Shown piece by piece: positions 29,518 through 40,064 of a DNA stretch of 64,000 nt. The stretch is from Burkholderiales bacterium (GTDB taxonomy: Bacteria > Pseudomonadota > Gammaproteobacteria > Burkholderiales > Burkholderiaceae_C), in assembly GCA_028872015.1 (NCBI GenBank), contig JAGWLO010000007.1, positions 1 to 64,000 of the forward strand, in the 5' to 3' direction. The translations under genes were made by a program, and so were the position numbers. The notes below the pieces were generated by a model. The model was not told the origin of the DNA. It made no database searches and saw only the letters and a list, made by a program, of their open reading frames with translations. The first letter of the stretch is position 1, and each line of letters opens with the position of its first letter.

Positions 29518-29733
29518 ATGCCCCCCGCCGACCCCCTCCCCGCCGCCTTGCCCGGCCCCCGCCCGTGGTGGCGCCACGGCATGGTCTGGCTCGTCATCGC
29601 CGGCCCGGCGGCGGCGGTCGTGGCCGGGCTGACCACGGTGTGGATCGCGGTGCGGCACGCCGACGTGGAGATCCTCGATCCACCGCCCGCCAGCGCGGCG
29701 CCCGCCGCGGTGCCTGCGGGCCCGCGGAACTGA
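29518..29733 (+). CDS. FixH/CcoH-like small membrane protein
   Basis: A 71-residue protein with a single membrane span (MVWLVIAGPAAAVVAGLTTVWIA, about 21-43) and the motif VRHADVEIL behind it. It ends in a Pro/Ala-rich tail. This is the truncated FixH-like form found after ccoG in Burkholderiales cbb3 clusters; it lacks the longer periplasmic domain of rhizobial FixH. Its role in oxidase assembly is inferred from family and position. Gap to ccoG is 35 bp with a GGAGA ribosome-binding site. Confidence 0.8.
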   Translation: MPPADPLPAALPGPRPWWRHGMVWLVIAGPAAAVVAGLTTVWIAVRHADVEILDPPPASAAPAAVPAGPRN

Positions 29734-29748
29734 GGCGGCAGGCCGGCC

Positions 29749-29988
29749 ATGAAAGAGTCCCCGAGCGTGCTGCTGACCGTGGGCTGGTCGTCCTTCCTGA
29801 TGGCGGCCGTGCTCGAGATGCTGGTGTTCTCGGTCGTCGATCCGGGGCAGCTGCACGGCTTCGGCGGCGCCGCGCTCGAGCTGGGCGCGACGGCGGTCTA
29901 CTCGCTGGCGTTCTTCGTCTTCTGGGCCGTCATCGCCGCGGCCGGTCTCATCTCGCACGGCCTGGGCCGCCGCGCCGGACCCGGTTGA
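29749..29988 (+). CDS. Small two-helix membrane protein in the cbb3 cluster, unknown function
   Basis: A 79-residue hydrophobic protein with two membrane segments (about 7-28, with VGWSSFLMAAVLEMLVFSVV, and 47-70, with AVYSLAFFVFWAVIAAAGLI) joined by DPGQLHGFGG. I recognise no named family. It lies 15 bp after the FixH-like gene and ends over the FNR-type site of hemN, so it is the last gene of the oxidase operon. The location argues for a part in oxidase assembly or stability; this is inference only. Confidence 0.75.
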   Translation: MKESPSVLLTVGWSSFLMAAVLEMLVFSVVDPGQLHGFGGAALELGATAVYSLAFFVFWAVIAAAGLISHGLGRRAGPG

Positions 29989-29998
29989 CGCGGGTCAA
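29985..29998 (+). promoter_or_regulatory. FNR-type binding site upstream of hemN
   Basis: TTGACGCGGGTCAA has perfect outer arms (TTGAC and GTCAA) around GCGG. It overlaps the stop codon region of the preceding gene. CACAGT at 30020-30025 could be the -10, giving a start at about 30033 and the -41.5 class II spacing. The hemN message would then be almost leaderless. Confidence 0.75.
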
Positions 29999-30034
29999 GC
30001 CCGCCCGCGCGGGCTGCGGCACAGTCGCAATGCC

Positions 30035-31450
30035 ATGCCCACCGTGCCCGTTCTGTCCGACGATGCGCTGCGACGGCTCGACAAGCCGGGCCCGCGCTAC
30101 ACCTCCTACCCCACGGCCGACCGCCTGCACGAGCGCTTCGGCGCGGTCCAGTACCGCCAGGCGCTGCGCGAGCGGGCGCAGCGCGCCGGCAGCGACGCGG
30201 GCGCGGCGGGGCCGCTGTCCGTCTACGTGCACATCCCGTTCTGCGAGTCGGTGTGCTACTACTGCGCCTGCAACAAGATCGTCACCCGGCACCACGAACG
30301 CGCGGCCGACTACCTGCAGTCGCTCCAGGCCGAGATCGCGCTGCACAGGGCCGAGCTCGGCCGCACTGCGGCGGTCTCGCAGCTCCATCTGGGCGGCGGC
30401 ACGCCCACCTTCCTGTCGGACGCCGAGCTCGACACCTTGATGACGGCCCTGCGGGACGCCTGGCGGGTGCAGGGCGATGCCGAGATCTCGATCGAGGTCG
30501 ATCCGCGCACGGCCACGCCCGCGCGCCTGGCGCGGCTGCGCGCGCTCGGCTTCAACCGCATCAGCTTCGGCATCCAGGACTTCGATCCGGCCGTCCAGCA
30601 GGCGGTGCACCGCGTGCAATCGCCGGACAGCGTGCGGGCGCTGATCGAAGCCGCGCGGGCGCTGGGCTTCGTCTCGATCAACACCGACCTGATCTACGGC
30701 CTGCCGCGCCAGACCGCGGCCTCCTTCGAACGCACGGTGGCGCAGGTGGCCGCGCTGCGGCCCGACCGCATCGCGCTCTATGCCTACGCGCACCTGCCCG
30801 AGCGCTTCAAGCCGCAGCGGCGCATCGTGTCGGCCGAGCTGCCCGACGGCGCGCAGCGCATCCGCATGCTGGGCGGCGCCATCGCCGGCTTCATCGGCCA
30901 GGGCTACCAGTACATCGGCATGGACCATTTCGCGCTGCCCGACGACGCGCTGGCGGTGGCCCGGCGCGAGGGCCGCCTGCACCGCAACTTCCAGGGCTAC
31001 AGCACCCAGCCCGATTGCGACCTGATCGGCCTGGGCGTGTCGGCCATCGGCCGCGTGGGCGCCACCTACAGCCAGAACGCGAAGACGCTGCCCGAGTACG
31101 CCCAGGCCCTGGCCCAGGGTCGCTTCGCGGTGGTGCGCGGGCTGGCGCTGACGCCCGACGACCTGCTGCGCCGCGACGTCATCATGGCCCTGATGTGCCA
31201 GGGCCGGGTGGAGTTCGCGCGCCTCGAGCGCCAGCACGGCGTGCGCCCGCGCGAGGCCTTCGCGGCCGAGTTGCGCGAGCTGCAGGTGCTGGCCGACGAC
31301 GGGCTGGTCGAGCTCGAGCCCGAGGCGATCCAGGTCACGCCGCAGGGCTGGTACTTCGTGCGCAGCGTGGCGATGGTGTTCGACCGCCATCTGCGCGACG
31401 AGCGCTCGCAGGCCGCGCCGCCGCACGCGCGCTACTCGCGCGTGGTCTGA
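30035..31450 (+). CDS. hemN: Oxygen-independent coproporphyrinogen III oxidase
   Basis: Radical-SAM enzyme that makes protoporphyrinogen IX precursors for haem when oxygen is scarce. The 471-residue protein has the SAM cluster motif Cys70-x3-Cys74-x2-Cys77 (FCESVCYYCACNK with the HemN-specific extra Cys), LGGGTPTFLS, SIEVDPRT, RISFGIQDFDP, NTDLIYGLPRQT and YAYAHLPERFK. The C-terminal HemN domain includes YQYIGMDHFALPDD. The haem supply matches the haem-rich oxidase encoded just upstream. Position behind an FNR-type box predicts co-induction with the oxidase. Confidence 0.97.
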   Translation: MPTVPVLSDDALRRLDKPGPRYTSYPTADRLHERFGAVQYRQALRERAQRAGSDAGAAGPLSVYVHIPFCESVCYYCACNKIVTRHHERAADYLQSLQAEIALHRAELGRTAAVSQLHLGGGTPTFLSDAELDTLMTALRDAWRVQGDAEISIEVDPRTATPARLARLRALGFNRISFGIQDFDPAVQQAVHRVQSPDSVRALIEAARALGFVSINTDLIYGLPRQTAASFERTVAQVAALRPDRIALYAYAHLPERFKPQRRIVSAELPDGAQRIRMLGGAIAGFIGQGYQYIGMDHFALPDDALAVARREGRLHRNFQGYSTQPDCDLIGLGVSAIGRVGATYSQNAKTLPEYAQALAQGRFAVVRGLALTPDDLLRRDVIMALMCQGRVEFARLERQHGVRPREAFAAELRELQVLADDGLVELEPEAIQVTPQGWYFVRSVAMVFDRHLRDERSQAAPPHARYSRVV

Positions 31451-31465
31451 GGCCCGGCCCGACGC

Positions 31466-32164
31466 GTGCACCCGACGCTGCTGCTGGCTGCGGTGCTGCT
31501 CGGCCTGGCCGGCATGCCGCACTGCGCGGCGATGTGCGGTGCCGCCTGCGCCGCGGTGGTCGGCCCGGGCGGGCAGGGGGGTGCGGCCGCGCGGCTGGGT
31601 TTCCAGGCGGCGCGGCTGGCGGGCTATGCGGCAGCCGGTGCGCTGGTGGCTTCGGGCGTGAACCTGCTGTCGGCCCTGGGCCATGCCGGCCCGGCGCTGC
31701 GGCCGCTGTGGAGCCTGGCCCACGCCGGCGCGCTGGCGCTCGGCCTGTGGCTGCTGTGGCGCGGCCGCCAGCCGGCCTGGCTGGAAGGGCTGGCGCGCCT
31801 GGGCGAGCGGGCCGCCCCGCAGGCCGTGCCTGCCGGCTGGCAGCGCGTGCGCGGCCCCGCCCGCGCGGTGGCTGCGGGCGGCCTGTGGGTGGCCTGGCCC
31901 TGCGGGCTGCTGCAGTCGGCCCTGGTGCTGGCCATGCTGGCCGACACGGCTGCCGGCGGCGCCGCCGTGATGGCCGCCTTTGCCGCCGCCAGCGGGACCG
32001 GCCTGGTGGTGGCGCCCTGGCTGTGGCGCCGGCTGCGCGCGGCAGGCGGCGCGGCGGTGGGGCTGTGGGTCACGCGGGCCGCCGGCGCCCTGCTCGTGGC
32101 CGCCTCGGCCTGGGCCCTGGTGCGGGGGGCGTGGCCGCAGGTGGCGGCCTACTGCGGCCTCTAG
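31466..32164 (+). CDS. TauE/SafE-family membrane protein (cbb3-associated)
   Basis: A 232-residue protein with about six membrane helices. It begins with HPTLLLAAVLLGLAGMPHCAAMCGAACAAVV: the GMPHCAAMCG motif, with paired Cys and His, marks the subgroup of TauE/SafE-like proteins (DsbD-like, CcoI-linked) found beside cbb3 genes. A second motif, WVAWPCGLLQSALVLA, supplies another Cys. A sulfite exporter annotation is common, but the Cys/His positions fit copper handling better. GTG 31466 lies 15 bp after hemN and is the only reasonable start. The gene is convergent with the peptide transporter operon. Confidence 0.88.
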   Translation: MHPTLLLAAVLLGLAGMPHCAAMCGAACAAVVGPGGQGGAAARLGFQAARLAGYAAAGALVASGVNLLSALGHAGPALRPLWSLAHAGALALGLWLLWRGRQPAWLEGLARLGERAAPQAVPAGWQRVRGPARAVAAGGLWVAWPCGLLQSALVLAMLADTAAGGAAVMAAFAAASGTGLVVAPWLWRRLRAAGGAAVGLWVTRAAGALLVAASAWALVRGAWPQVAAYCGL

Positions 32165-32173
32165 CCCGGCTGC

Positions 32174-34125
<1,952 letters not shown>

Positions 34126-35055
34126 CTAGAGCACCCGGCGCGGATCGAGGGCATCGCGCAGGCCGTCGCCGATGAAGTTGATGGTGAGCACGGTGAGGAA
34201 GATGGCCGCGCCCGGGAACAGCGCCCAGTGCGGCGCGATGTCGAGGTAGTCCTTGGCGTCGTACAGGATGCGGCCCCAGGTGGGAATGTCGGGCGGGAAG
34301 CCCAGGCCGAGGAAGCTCAGCGTGCTCTCGGCGATGATGGCCGCGGCCACGTCGATGGTGCCGGCCACGATCACCGGCCCCAGCGCGTTGGGCAGGATGT
34401 GGCGCAGCACCTGGCGCGGCACCGAGGCGCCGAGCGCGCGCGCGGCCTCGACGAACTCCTTCTCGCGCAGCGAGAAGAACTGGGCCCGCACCAGGCGCGC
34501 GGTGGGCATCCAGCGGAAGGCGCCGATCACGAACACGATGAGCAGGAACACGCCCAGCTCGGGGCCGAACGCGGCCTTGAGCTTGTCGCGGAAGAGGTAG
34601 ATCACCAGCAGCAGCAGCGGCAGCTGCGGCAGCGACAGGAACAGGTCGGTCAGCCACATCAGCACGGCGTCGACGGCGCCGCCCGAGATGCCCGCGAGGG
34701 CGCCCACCAGCACGCCCACGCAGACCGACATCGCCATCGCCGCCAGCCCCACGGCCAGGCTGATGCGGCCGCCGTACAGCATGCGCGCCAGCAGGTCCTG
34801 CCCGAGGTCGTCGGTGCCCATGGGGTGGGCCCAGCTCGGCGTGGCCAGCCGCGCCGCGAAGTCGATGTCGTCGATGGCCACGTGCCAGAACAGCGGCCCG
34901 AAGGCCACCGCCAGCGCCAGCAGCGCGAGCACGACCCCGCTGACCACCGCCAGGCGGTGGCGGCGGAAGCGGCGCCAGGCCTCGAGCCAGGGCGGCACGA
35001 TGGGCCGGCGCGCCGACGCGTCAGCGGAAGGCGATGCGGGGGTCGAGCCAGCCAT
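34126..35055 (-). CDS. Peptide ABC transporter permease (OppC/DppC type)
   Basis: Inner-membrane permease, 309 residues. It has a cytoplasmic N-terminus rich in Ser/Ala, a first helix ([19 protein letters not shown]), a periplasmic loop with [19 protein letters not shown] typical of OppC/DppC, and the coupling helix [21 protein letters not shown]. Its first 35 bp overlap the end of the OppB-type gene, giving translational coupling. Confidence 0.95.
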   Translation of the reverse strand: MAGSTPASPSADASARRPIVPPWLEAWRRFRRHRLAVVSGVVLALLALAVAFGPLFWHVAIDDIDFAARLATPSWAHPMGTDDLGQDLLARMLYGGRISLAVGLAAMAMSVCVGVLVGALAGISGGAVDAVLMWLTDLFLSLPQLPLLLLVIYLFRDKLKAAFGPELGVFLLIVFVIGAFRWMPTARLVRAQFFSLREKEFVEAARALGASVPRQVLRHILPNALGPVIVAGTIDVAAAIIAESTLSFLGLGFPPDIPTWGRILYDAKDYLDIAPHWALFPGAAIFLTVLTINFIGDGLRDALDPRRVL

Positions 35056-35980
35056 AGAGCAGATCGGCGATCAGGTTGAAGACGATGACCAGGCACGAGA
35101 ACACGAAGGTCACGGCCATGATCACCGGCGTGTCGTTGCGCAGGATGGCGTCGATGAGCAGGCTGCCGATGCCGGGCACGCGGAAGATCTGCTCGGTGAC
35201 GATGGCGCCGCCGAACACCTGCGGCATGGTCAGTGCCACCAGCGTGACCACCGGGATCAGCGCGTTGCGCACCACGTGGCGCAGGATCACGCTGCGCTCG
35301 GGCAGGCCCTTGCTGCGCGCCGTGGTGACGTAGTCGAGCCGGATCACGTCGAGCACGGCCGAGCGCACGAAGCGCGTCCAGCTCGCGCCCTGGAACAGCC
35401 CCAGCACCAGCACCGGCATCAGGCTCTGCCGGATCTGCGCGCCCCACCAGGCCCAGCCCGTGGCGCCGAGGTCGGAGCGGAAGACGAAGGGCAGCCAGCC
35501 GAGCTTGATGGAGAACAGCAGGATGAACAGCAGCCCGGTGAAGAACGTGGGCAGCGAGAAGCCGACGAAGGCCAGCGTGTTGGCGATCTTGTCGAACAGC
35601 GAGTAGGGCCGGGTGGCGGCGTAGATGCCCACCGGCAGCGCGATCGCCAGCGCCACCAGCTGCGAGGCGCCGATCACCGCCAGCGTCACCGGCACGCGCT
35701 GCCAGACCAGGGTGTCGACGTTGACCCGGCTGACGAACGAGAAGCCCCAGTCGCCGTGCAGCATGGCGCTGAGCCAGTGCAGGTAGCGCTGCCACACCGG
35801 GTCGTCCAGGCCGAACTTGGCGCGCAGCGCCATGCGCACCTCGGGCGGCACGTTGGGGTTGGTGGCGAGCTCGCCGAAGGGGTCGCCCGGCGCCAGCGCC
35901 AGCACCGTGAACAGCACCGCGCTGATGCCCAGCAGGCTGGGCAGCGCGATCAGCAGGCGTCGGAGCAGGTAGGTGCGCAA
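35021..35980 (-). CDS. Peptide ABC transporter permease (OppB/DppB type)
   Basis: Inner-membrane permease, 319 residues, starting with the family signature YLLRRLLIALPSLLGISAVLF in its first helix. It has the conserved loop LAPGDPFGE, FGLDDPVWQRYLHWL and the coupling helix TARSKGLPERSVILRHVVRNALIPV. It ends 35 bp inside the OppC-type gene. A short unidentified ORF separates it from the binding-protein gene. Confidence 0.95.
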   Translation of the reverse strand: MRTYLLRRLLIALPSLLGISAVLFTVLALAPGDPFGELATNPNVPPEVRMALRAKFGLDDPVWQRYLHWLSAMLHGDWGFSFVSRVNVDTLVWQRVPVTLAVIGASQLVALAIALPVGIYAATRPYSLFDKIANTLAFVGFSLPTFFTGLLFILLFSIKLGWLPFVFRSDLGATGWAWWGAQIRQSLMPVLVLGLFQGASWTRFVRSAVLDVIRLDYVTTARSKGLPERSVILRHVVRNALIPVVTLVALTMPQVFGGAIVTEQIFRVPGIGSLLIDAILRNDTPVIMAVTFVFSCLVIVFNLIADLLYGWLDPRIAFR

Positions 35981-36022
35981 GGGCTGGGGGGCGGGTGGGT
36001 GGCTGGGACCGGGCGGCGCGCG

Positions 36023-36280
36023 TCAGGCGCCGCGGCGCCAGTCCTGGATGAAGCCCGGCGCCAGGTCCCAGCCCGGCTGCGGAGCATGCAGCGTGCGTGC
36101 CAGGCCCACCGTGAGCGAGCGCGAGACGACCGGGATCACGTGGTGGTCGCCGCCGACGATGTCGTCCCTGCGGATGAGCAGCGCCGCCAGACGCGACCCG
36201 GGCCGGCGCCCCGGCAGCCCGCCGGCGTGCACGGCGGCGGGCACGGCGGCGATCTGCGCGCGCAGCGCGGCCTCGTCCAT
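36023..36280 (-). CDS. Small hypothetical protein within the peptide transporter operon
   Basis: An 85-residue frame starting at ATG 36280 (an alternative ATG at 36310 adds an Arg-rich decapeptide). It has an Ala-rich helix (DEAALRAQIAAVPAAVHAGG) and an uncharged middle with LLIRRDDIVGGDHHVIPVVS, then ends DLAPGFIQDWRRGA. No family was recognised. It fits the 331-bp space between the binding-protein gene and the first permease gene, where such operons normally have no gene. It could be a real accessory gene or a decayed remnant. Confidence 0.45.
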   Translation of the reverse strand: MDEAALRAQIAAVPAAVHAGGLPGRRPGSRLAALLIRRDDIVGGDHHVIPVVSRSLTVGLARTLHAPQPGWDLAPGFIQDWRRGA

Positions 36281-36311
36281 CGGTGTGCCGCGGCGCGGGC
36301 GGGTGGACAAG

Positions 36312-38102
36312 TCAGGCCTGGCGGTACCAGCTGTGCAGGGCCCAGACGATGTTGTCCCAGCCCGACAGCGGCGCCACCAGCTTGTCCTTGACGCCTGACA
36401 CGCGGGGCCGGTTCACCAGCGGCACGATGTAGCCGTCGCCGCAGACCAGGTCGTTCATCCGGATGAACATCGCGGCCCGCTTGACCGGGTCGAGTTCGGT
36501 CTCGGCCGCGGCGTTGATCTTGTCGTACTCGTCGCTGCGCCAGCGGCTGATGTTGCGGCCCTGCCATTTGTTGGCCTTGGAGGCGACCTCGCTCGACTTG
36601 AACTGGTCCATGAAGCGCCCCGGGTCGGGCTCGGTCTGGGTCGTGGTGTACATCTCCATGTCGGCGTAGAACTTGGTGTACGTGTCGGGGTTGGCGACAT
36701 CGGAGGAGAAGAACACGCTGGCCGTGACGGACTTCAGCTCGAGCGCGATGCCCGCCTTCTGGCAGGCCTGCTTGACGATGGCCTGGGTCTTCTGGCGCGG
36801 TGCGTTGATGCTGGTCTGGAACACGAAGGCGAGCCTGACGCCGCCCTTCTCGCGCACGCCGCCGCTGCCGCGCTTCCAGCCCGCGGCGTCGAGCAGGGCG
36901 TTGGCCTTGTCGATGTTGAACTCGAACTTCATGTTCGGGCTGCGGTAGCGCGGCGGGTTGTTCAGGAAGTTCGCGGTGGCGATGCCGGCACGGCCGTAGA
37001 TGAATTCCTGCACCGCCTGGCGGTCGGTCAGCAGGCCCATGGCCTTGCGCACCGCGGGGTCGGAGAACGCGGGGTGGTGGGTGGCGGGGCTGGAGCGCTC
37101 GCCGTCGACCTCCTTGTTGGGGTCGCAGTAGTTGAGGGCGATGAACTCGATGTCGCCGCCGGGCACGATGGCGGCCCGGCCCTTGCCGCCGGTCTCCAGG
37201 CGCTTGAGGATCTCGTCTTCGACCTGCAGGTTCCAGGCGTAGTCGAACTCGCCCGTCTGCAGCACCGCGCGCGCGGCCGAGACGGCATCGCCCCCGCCCT
37301 TCATCTCGACCGTGTCGAAGAAGGGCCGGTTCGGCATGTGGTAGGCGGTGTTGATCGCGCCACGGACCAGATCGCCGGGCTTGAAGTCGACGAACTTGTA
37401 CGGGCCCGTGCCCACCGGCTTGAGGTTGGCGGGCGCGTCGCGCGACTTCGCGCCGCTGTAGGCGGCGAACAGGTGCTTCGGGATCAGCATGCCGTTGGTG
37501 CCCACGAAGGCCTGGGCCCAGAACGGCGTGGGCTTGCCGAACAGGATGCGCACCGTCAGCGCATCGACGCGCTCGACCTTGATGTCCTTGTAGACGCCGA
37601 TCGTCACCGCGGCGGTGGCCGGGTCGGCGGCGTACTGCCAGTTGAAGACCACGTCGTCGGCGGTGAAGGGCTGGCCGTCGTGCCAGGTGACGCCCTGCTT
37701 CAGCTTCCACACCACCGACTTGCCGTCGGCGGCCAGGCCGCCGTTGTCGCGCGTGGGGATCTCGGCCGCCAGGATCGGCACCAGGTTGCCGTCGGCGTCC
37801 CAGCCCGCCAGCGGCTCGTAGAAGATGCGCGAGCCCTCCTGGTCCTTGGTGCCGGTGGCGAAGTGCGGGTTCAGCAGCGTGGCGCCCTGCCAGAACAGCA
37901 TCCGCAGCGGGCCGCCACCGCCGCGCCGGGTGGGCGCATAGCGCGGCAGCGGATCGGCCTGGGCCACGCCGGCATCGAGCAACAGCATGCCCGCCATCGG
38001 GGCGGTCAGGCCCAGCCCCAGCAGCTGCTGCACGAAGCGGCGCCGCGGCAGCGCGCCGGAGCGCACCTGCTCGATCAGGGCCCGCAGTTCAGGGTCTTGC
38101 AT
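36312..38102 (-). CDS. Peptide ABC transporter substrate-binding protein (family 5)
   Basis: Periplasmic binding protein, 596 residues. It has a long lead with the Tat-like motif PRRRFVQQLLGLGL (about 18-31), hydrophobic core and AQA cleavage near residue 50. The SBP_bac_5 features follow: LNPHFATGTKDQEGSRIFYEPLA is recognisable in parts (LNPHFATGTKDQ, FYEPLAGWD), WKLKQGVTWHDGQPFTADDVVFNW (core words VTWHDGQPFTADDV), and GTGPYKFVDFKPGD. ATG 38102 precedes the signal. It heads the operon and is divergent from the N-formylglutamate amidohydrolase gene. Confidence 0.94.
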   Translation of the reverse strand: MQDPELRALIEQVRSGALPRRRFVQQLLGLGLTAPMAGMLLLDAGVAQADPLPRYAPTRRGGGGPLRMLFWQGATLLNPHFATGTKDQEGSRIFYEPLAGWDADGNLVPILAAEIPTRDNGGLAADGKSVVWKLKQGVTWHDGQPFTADDVVFNWQYAADPATAAVTIGVYKDIKVERVDALTVRILFGKPTPFWAQAFVGTNGMLIPKHLFAAYSGAKSRDAPANLKPVGTGPYKFVDFKPGDLVRGAINTAYHMPNRPFFDTVEMKGGGDAVSAARAVLQTGEFDYAWNLQVEDEILKRLETGGKGRAAIVPGGDIEFIALNYCDPNKEVDGERSSPATHHPAFSDPAVRKAMGLLTDRQAVQEFIYGRAGIATANFLNNPPRYRSPNMKFEFNIDKANALLDAAGWKRGSGGVREKGGVRLAFVFQTSINAPRQKTQAIVKQACQKAGIALELKSVTASVFFSSDVANPDTYTKFYADMEMYTTTQTEPDPGRFMDQFKSSEVASKANKWQGRNISRWRSDEYDKINAAAETELDPVKRAAMFIRMNDLVCGDGYIVPLVNRPRVSGVKDKLVAPLSGWDNIVWALHSWYRQA

Positions 38103-38223
38103 GGGGGACTCTCCGTGTTGGGTTCAGCGCCGGCGGCCGCCGATGCTATCGGCTCGACCGGCAGGGGCCATCGGGGTCGCCCCGGAAGGGCCGGCCCGGG
38201 CGCCGCGGCCCCGGGCGCGGGTC

Positions 38224-38229
38224 CATACT
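38224..38229 (+). promoter_or_regulatory. Possible -10 element of the N-formylglutamate amidohydrolase-like gene
   Basis: CATACT ends 6 nt before ATG 38236 with no ribosome-binding site in between, again suggesting leaderless expression. The rest of the 133-bp divergent gap (38103-38235) must hold the promoter of the peptide transporter operon, but I saw no clear hexamers for it. Confidence 0.35.
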
Positions 38230-38235
38230 CCACCC

Positions 38236-39093
38236 ATGAGCGACGAGGTCTTCACGGTCGACGGGCCGCGCGATGCGCCCACCGCGCTGGTGCTGGATTC
38301 ACCGCATTCGGGCCGGCGCATGCCGGCCGACTTCGGCGCGGCGTGCAGCGCCGAAGCCTTGAGGGATGGCGAGGACTGCTTCATCGACGAGCTTTACGCC
38401 GGGGCTGCAGCAAGCGGCGTGCCGCTGCTGGCGGCGCAGTTTCCGCGCACCTACATCGACCCCAACCGCCATGCCGCCGACATCGACCCGGAACTGCTCG
38501 CCGAGCCCTGGCCCGGCCCGCAGGTGCCCAGCGGCAAGGCGGCGCTGGGCAAGGCGCTGATCTGGCGCACGCTGGACGACGGGCGGCCGATCTACGCCCG
38601 CCGGCTGCCGGTGGCCGAGGTGCAGCAGCGCATCGAGCGCTACCACCGGCCCTACCACCGGGCGCTGGTGGCGCTGCTCGATGCCGCGCATGCGCGCCAT
38701 GGCGTGGTCTACCACCTGAACTGCCACTCGATGAACCCGGTGGCCGGCGTGATGGGCGAAGGCGGTGCCGGTGCGGCGCGCGCCGACATCGTGCTCGGCG
38801 ACCGCGACGGCACCACCTGCAGCCCCGCGTTCACCGCCTTCGTGCGCGAGGTGCTCGAGGGCTTCGGCCTGCAGGTGAAGGTGAACGACCCGTACAAGGG
38901 CGTGGAACTGGTGCGCGCCTACAGCGACCCGGCCGCGGGCCGGCACAGCCTGCAGCTGGAGATCAACAAGCGCCTGTACATGGACCCGCAGCGCCTGCAG
39001 CCGCATGCGGGCTTCGCCCTGCTGCAGGCCAGGCTGCGCACGCTGGTGCAGCGCCTGGCCGCGCGCTACACGCCGCCGGTGCGTCATGCTTGA
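38236..39093 (+). CDS. N-formylglutamate amidohydrolase family protein
   Basis: A 285-residue cytoplasmic metalloenzyme of the FGase family: LVLDSPHSGRRMPADF (metal His), DCFIDELYAGAAASGVPLL, RTYIDPNRHAADID, ERYHRPYHRALVALLDAA and YHLNCHSMNPV (second metal His). Founding members hydrolyse N-formyl-L-glutamate in histidine degradation, but no hut genes are nearby, so another N-acylated amino acid may be the substrate. ATG 38236 matches the conserved start; the longer upstream frame is antisense to the transporter gene. Its end overlaps the next gene by 8 bp. Confidence 0.9.
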   Translation: MSDEVFTVDGPRDAPTALVLDSPHSGRRMPADFGAACSAEALRDGEDCFIDELYAGAAASGVPLLAAQFPRTYIDPNRHAADIDPELLAEPWPGPQVPSGKAALGKALIWRTLDDGRPIYARRLPVAEVQQRIERYHRPYHRALVALLDAAHARHGVVYHLNCHSMNPVAGVMGEGGAGAARADIVLGDRDGTTCSPAFTAFVREVLEGFGLQVKVNDPYKGVELVRAYSDPAAGRHSLQLEINKRLYMDPQRLQPHAGFALLQARLRTLVQRLAARYTPPVRHA

Positions 39094-40057
39094 GCAACCT
39101 CGGGTGGAGTTGCAGGCGCCGGACATCGAGCCCTGGCGCCAGGGCAATGCGGGGGTGGACTGGGTGCATGCGCTGGACAGCGGCGTGCCGGGCCCGCAGA
39201 CCCTGGTGCAGGCGCTGACGCACGGCAACGAGATCTGCGGCGCGATCGCCCTGGACTGGCTGCTGCACCGGGTGCGCGAGGGCTGGCGCCCGCGCCGCGG
39301 CCGGCTCGTGCTGGCCTTTGCCAACGTGCAGGCCTATGCGCGCTTCGACCCGGCCGACCCGTTCGCCTCGCGCTGCATCGACGAGGACTACAACCGGGTC
39401 TGGGACGACGCGACGCTGTTCGGCCCGCGCGATTCGGTCGAGCTGCGCCGCGCACGTGCGCTGCGGCCCTTCGTCGACGCGGCCGAGCTGCTGCTCGACA
39501 TCCACTCGATGAGCGAGCCCTGCCGGCCGCTGATGGTGTGCGGCCGGGTCGACAAGAACGCCGCCTTCGCGCGCGAGCTGGGCATGCCAGCCGACCTGCT
39601 GATCGATACCGGCCACCCGGCGGGGCTGCGGATGGTCGACCGCGGCGCTTTCGGCGATCGGGCGGCGCCGCAGCGCGCCCTGCTCATCGAATGCGGCCAG
39701 CACTGGGAGCGCGCCGCGGCCGACGTGGCCATCGACAGCCTGGTGCGCTTCCTGGGCCTGACCGGGCAGGCGGATGCGGGCTGGGTGCAGGCCCATCAGC
39801 GCCTGCCGCTGCCGCGCCAGCAGCGCCTGGTGCGCGTGACCGAGGCCGTCGTGGCGCGCAGCGCCGACTTCCGCTTCCTGCGCCCGGTGCAGGGCTTCGA
39901 CGTCATCGCCCAGGCCGGCACGCCGATCGCGCAGGACGGCGCGCACGTCTGGGCCACGCCCTACGACGACACGGTGCTGGTGATGCCCGGCACCCACAAC
40001 CTCAAGCCGGGCGGCACGGCGGTGCGGCTGGGGCGCTTCGAGCCGCTGCCGGGCTGA
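39086..40057 (+). CDS. Succinylglutamate desuccinylase/aspartoacylase family hydrolase
   Basis: A 323-residue zinc hydrolase of the M14-like AstE/AspA family. It has the zinc motif in ALTHGNEICGAIAL (His and Glu), FANVQAYARFDP, the third zinc His in LLDIHSMSEP, catalytic Glu in LLIECGQHWE and a C-terminal lipoyl-like beta domain (QGFDVIAQAGTPIAQDGAH). These enzymes release free amino acids from N-acyl amino acids. Coupling to the N-formylglutamate hydrolase-like gene and the divergent peptide transporter suggests salvage of acylated amino acids or small peptides; the exact substrate is unknown. Confidence 0.88.
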   Translation: MLEQPRVELQAPDIEPWRQGNAGVDWVHALDSGVPGPQTLVQALTHGNEICGAIALDWLLHRVREGWRPRRGRLVLAFANVQAYARFDPADPFASRCIDEDYNRVWDDATLFGPRDSVELRRARALRPFVDAAELLLDIHSMSEPCRPLMVCGRVDKNAAFARELGMPADLLIDTGHPAGLRMVDRGAFGDRAAPQRALLIECGQHWERAAADVAIDSLVRFLGLTGQADAGWVQAHQRLPLPRQQRLVRVTEAVVARSADFRFLRPVQGFDVIAQAGTPIAQDGAHVWATPYDDTVLVMPGTHNLKPGGTAVRLGRFEPLPG

Positions 40058-40064
40058 CGCGTCG

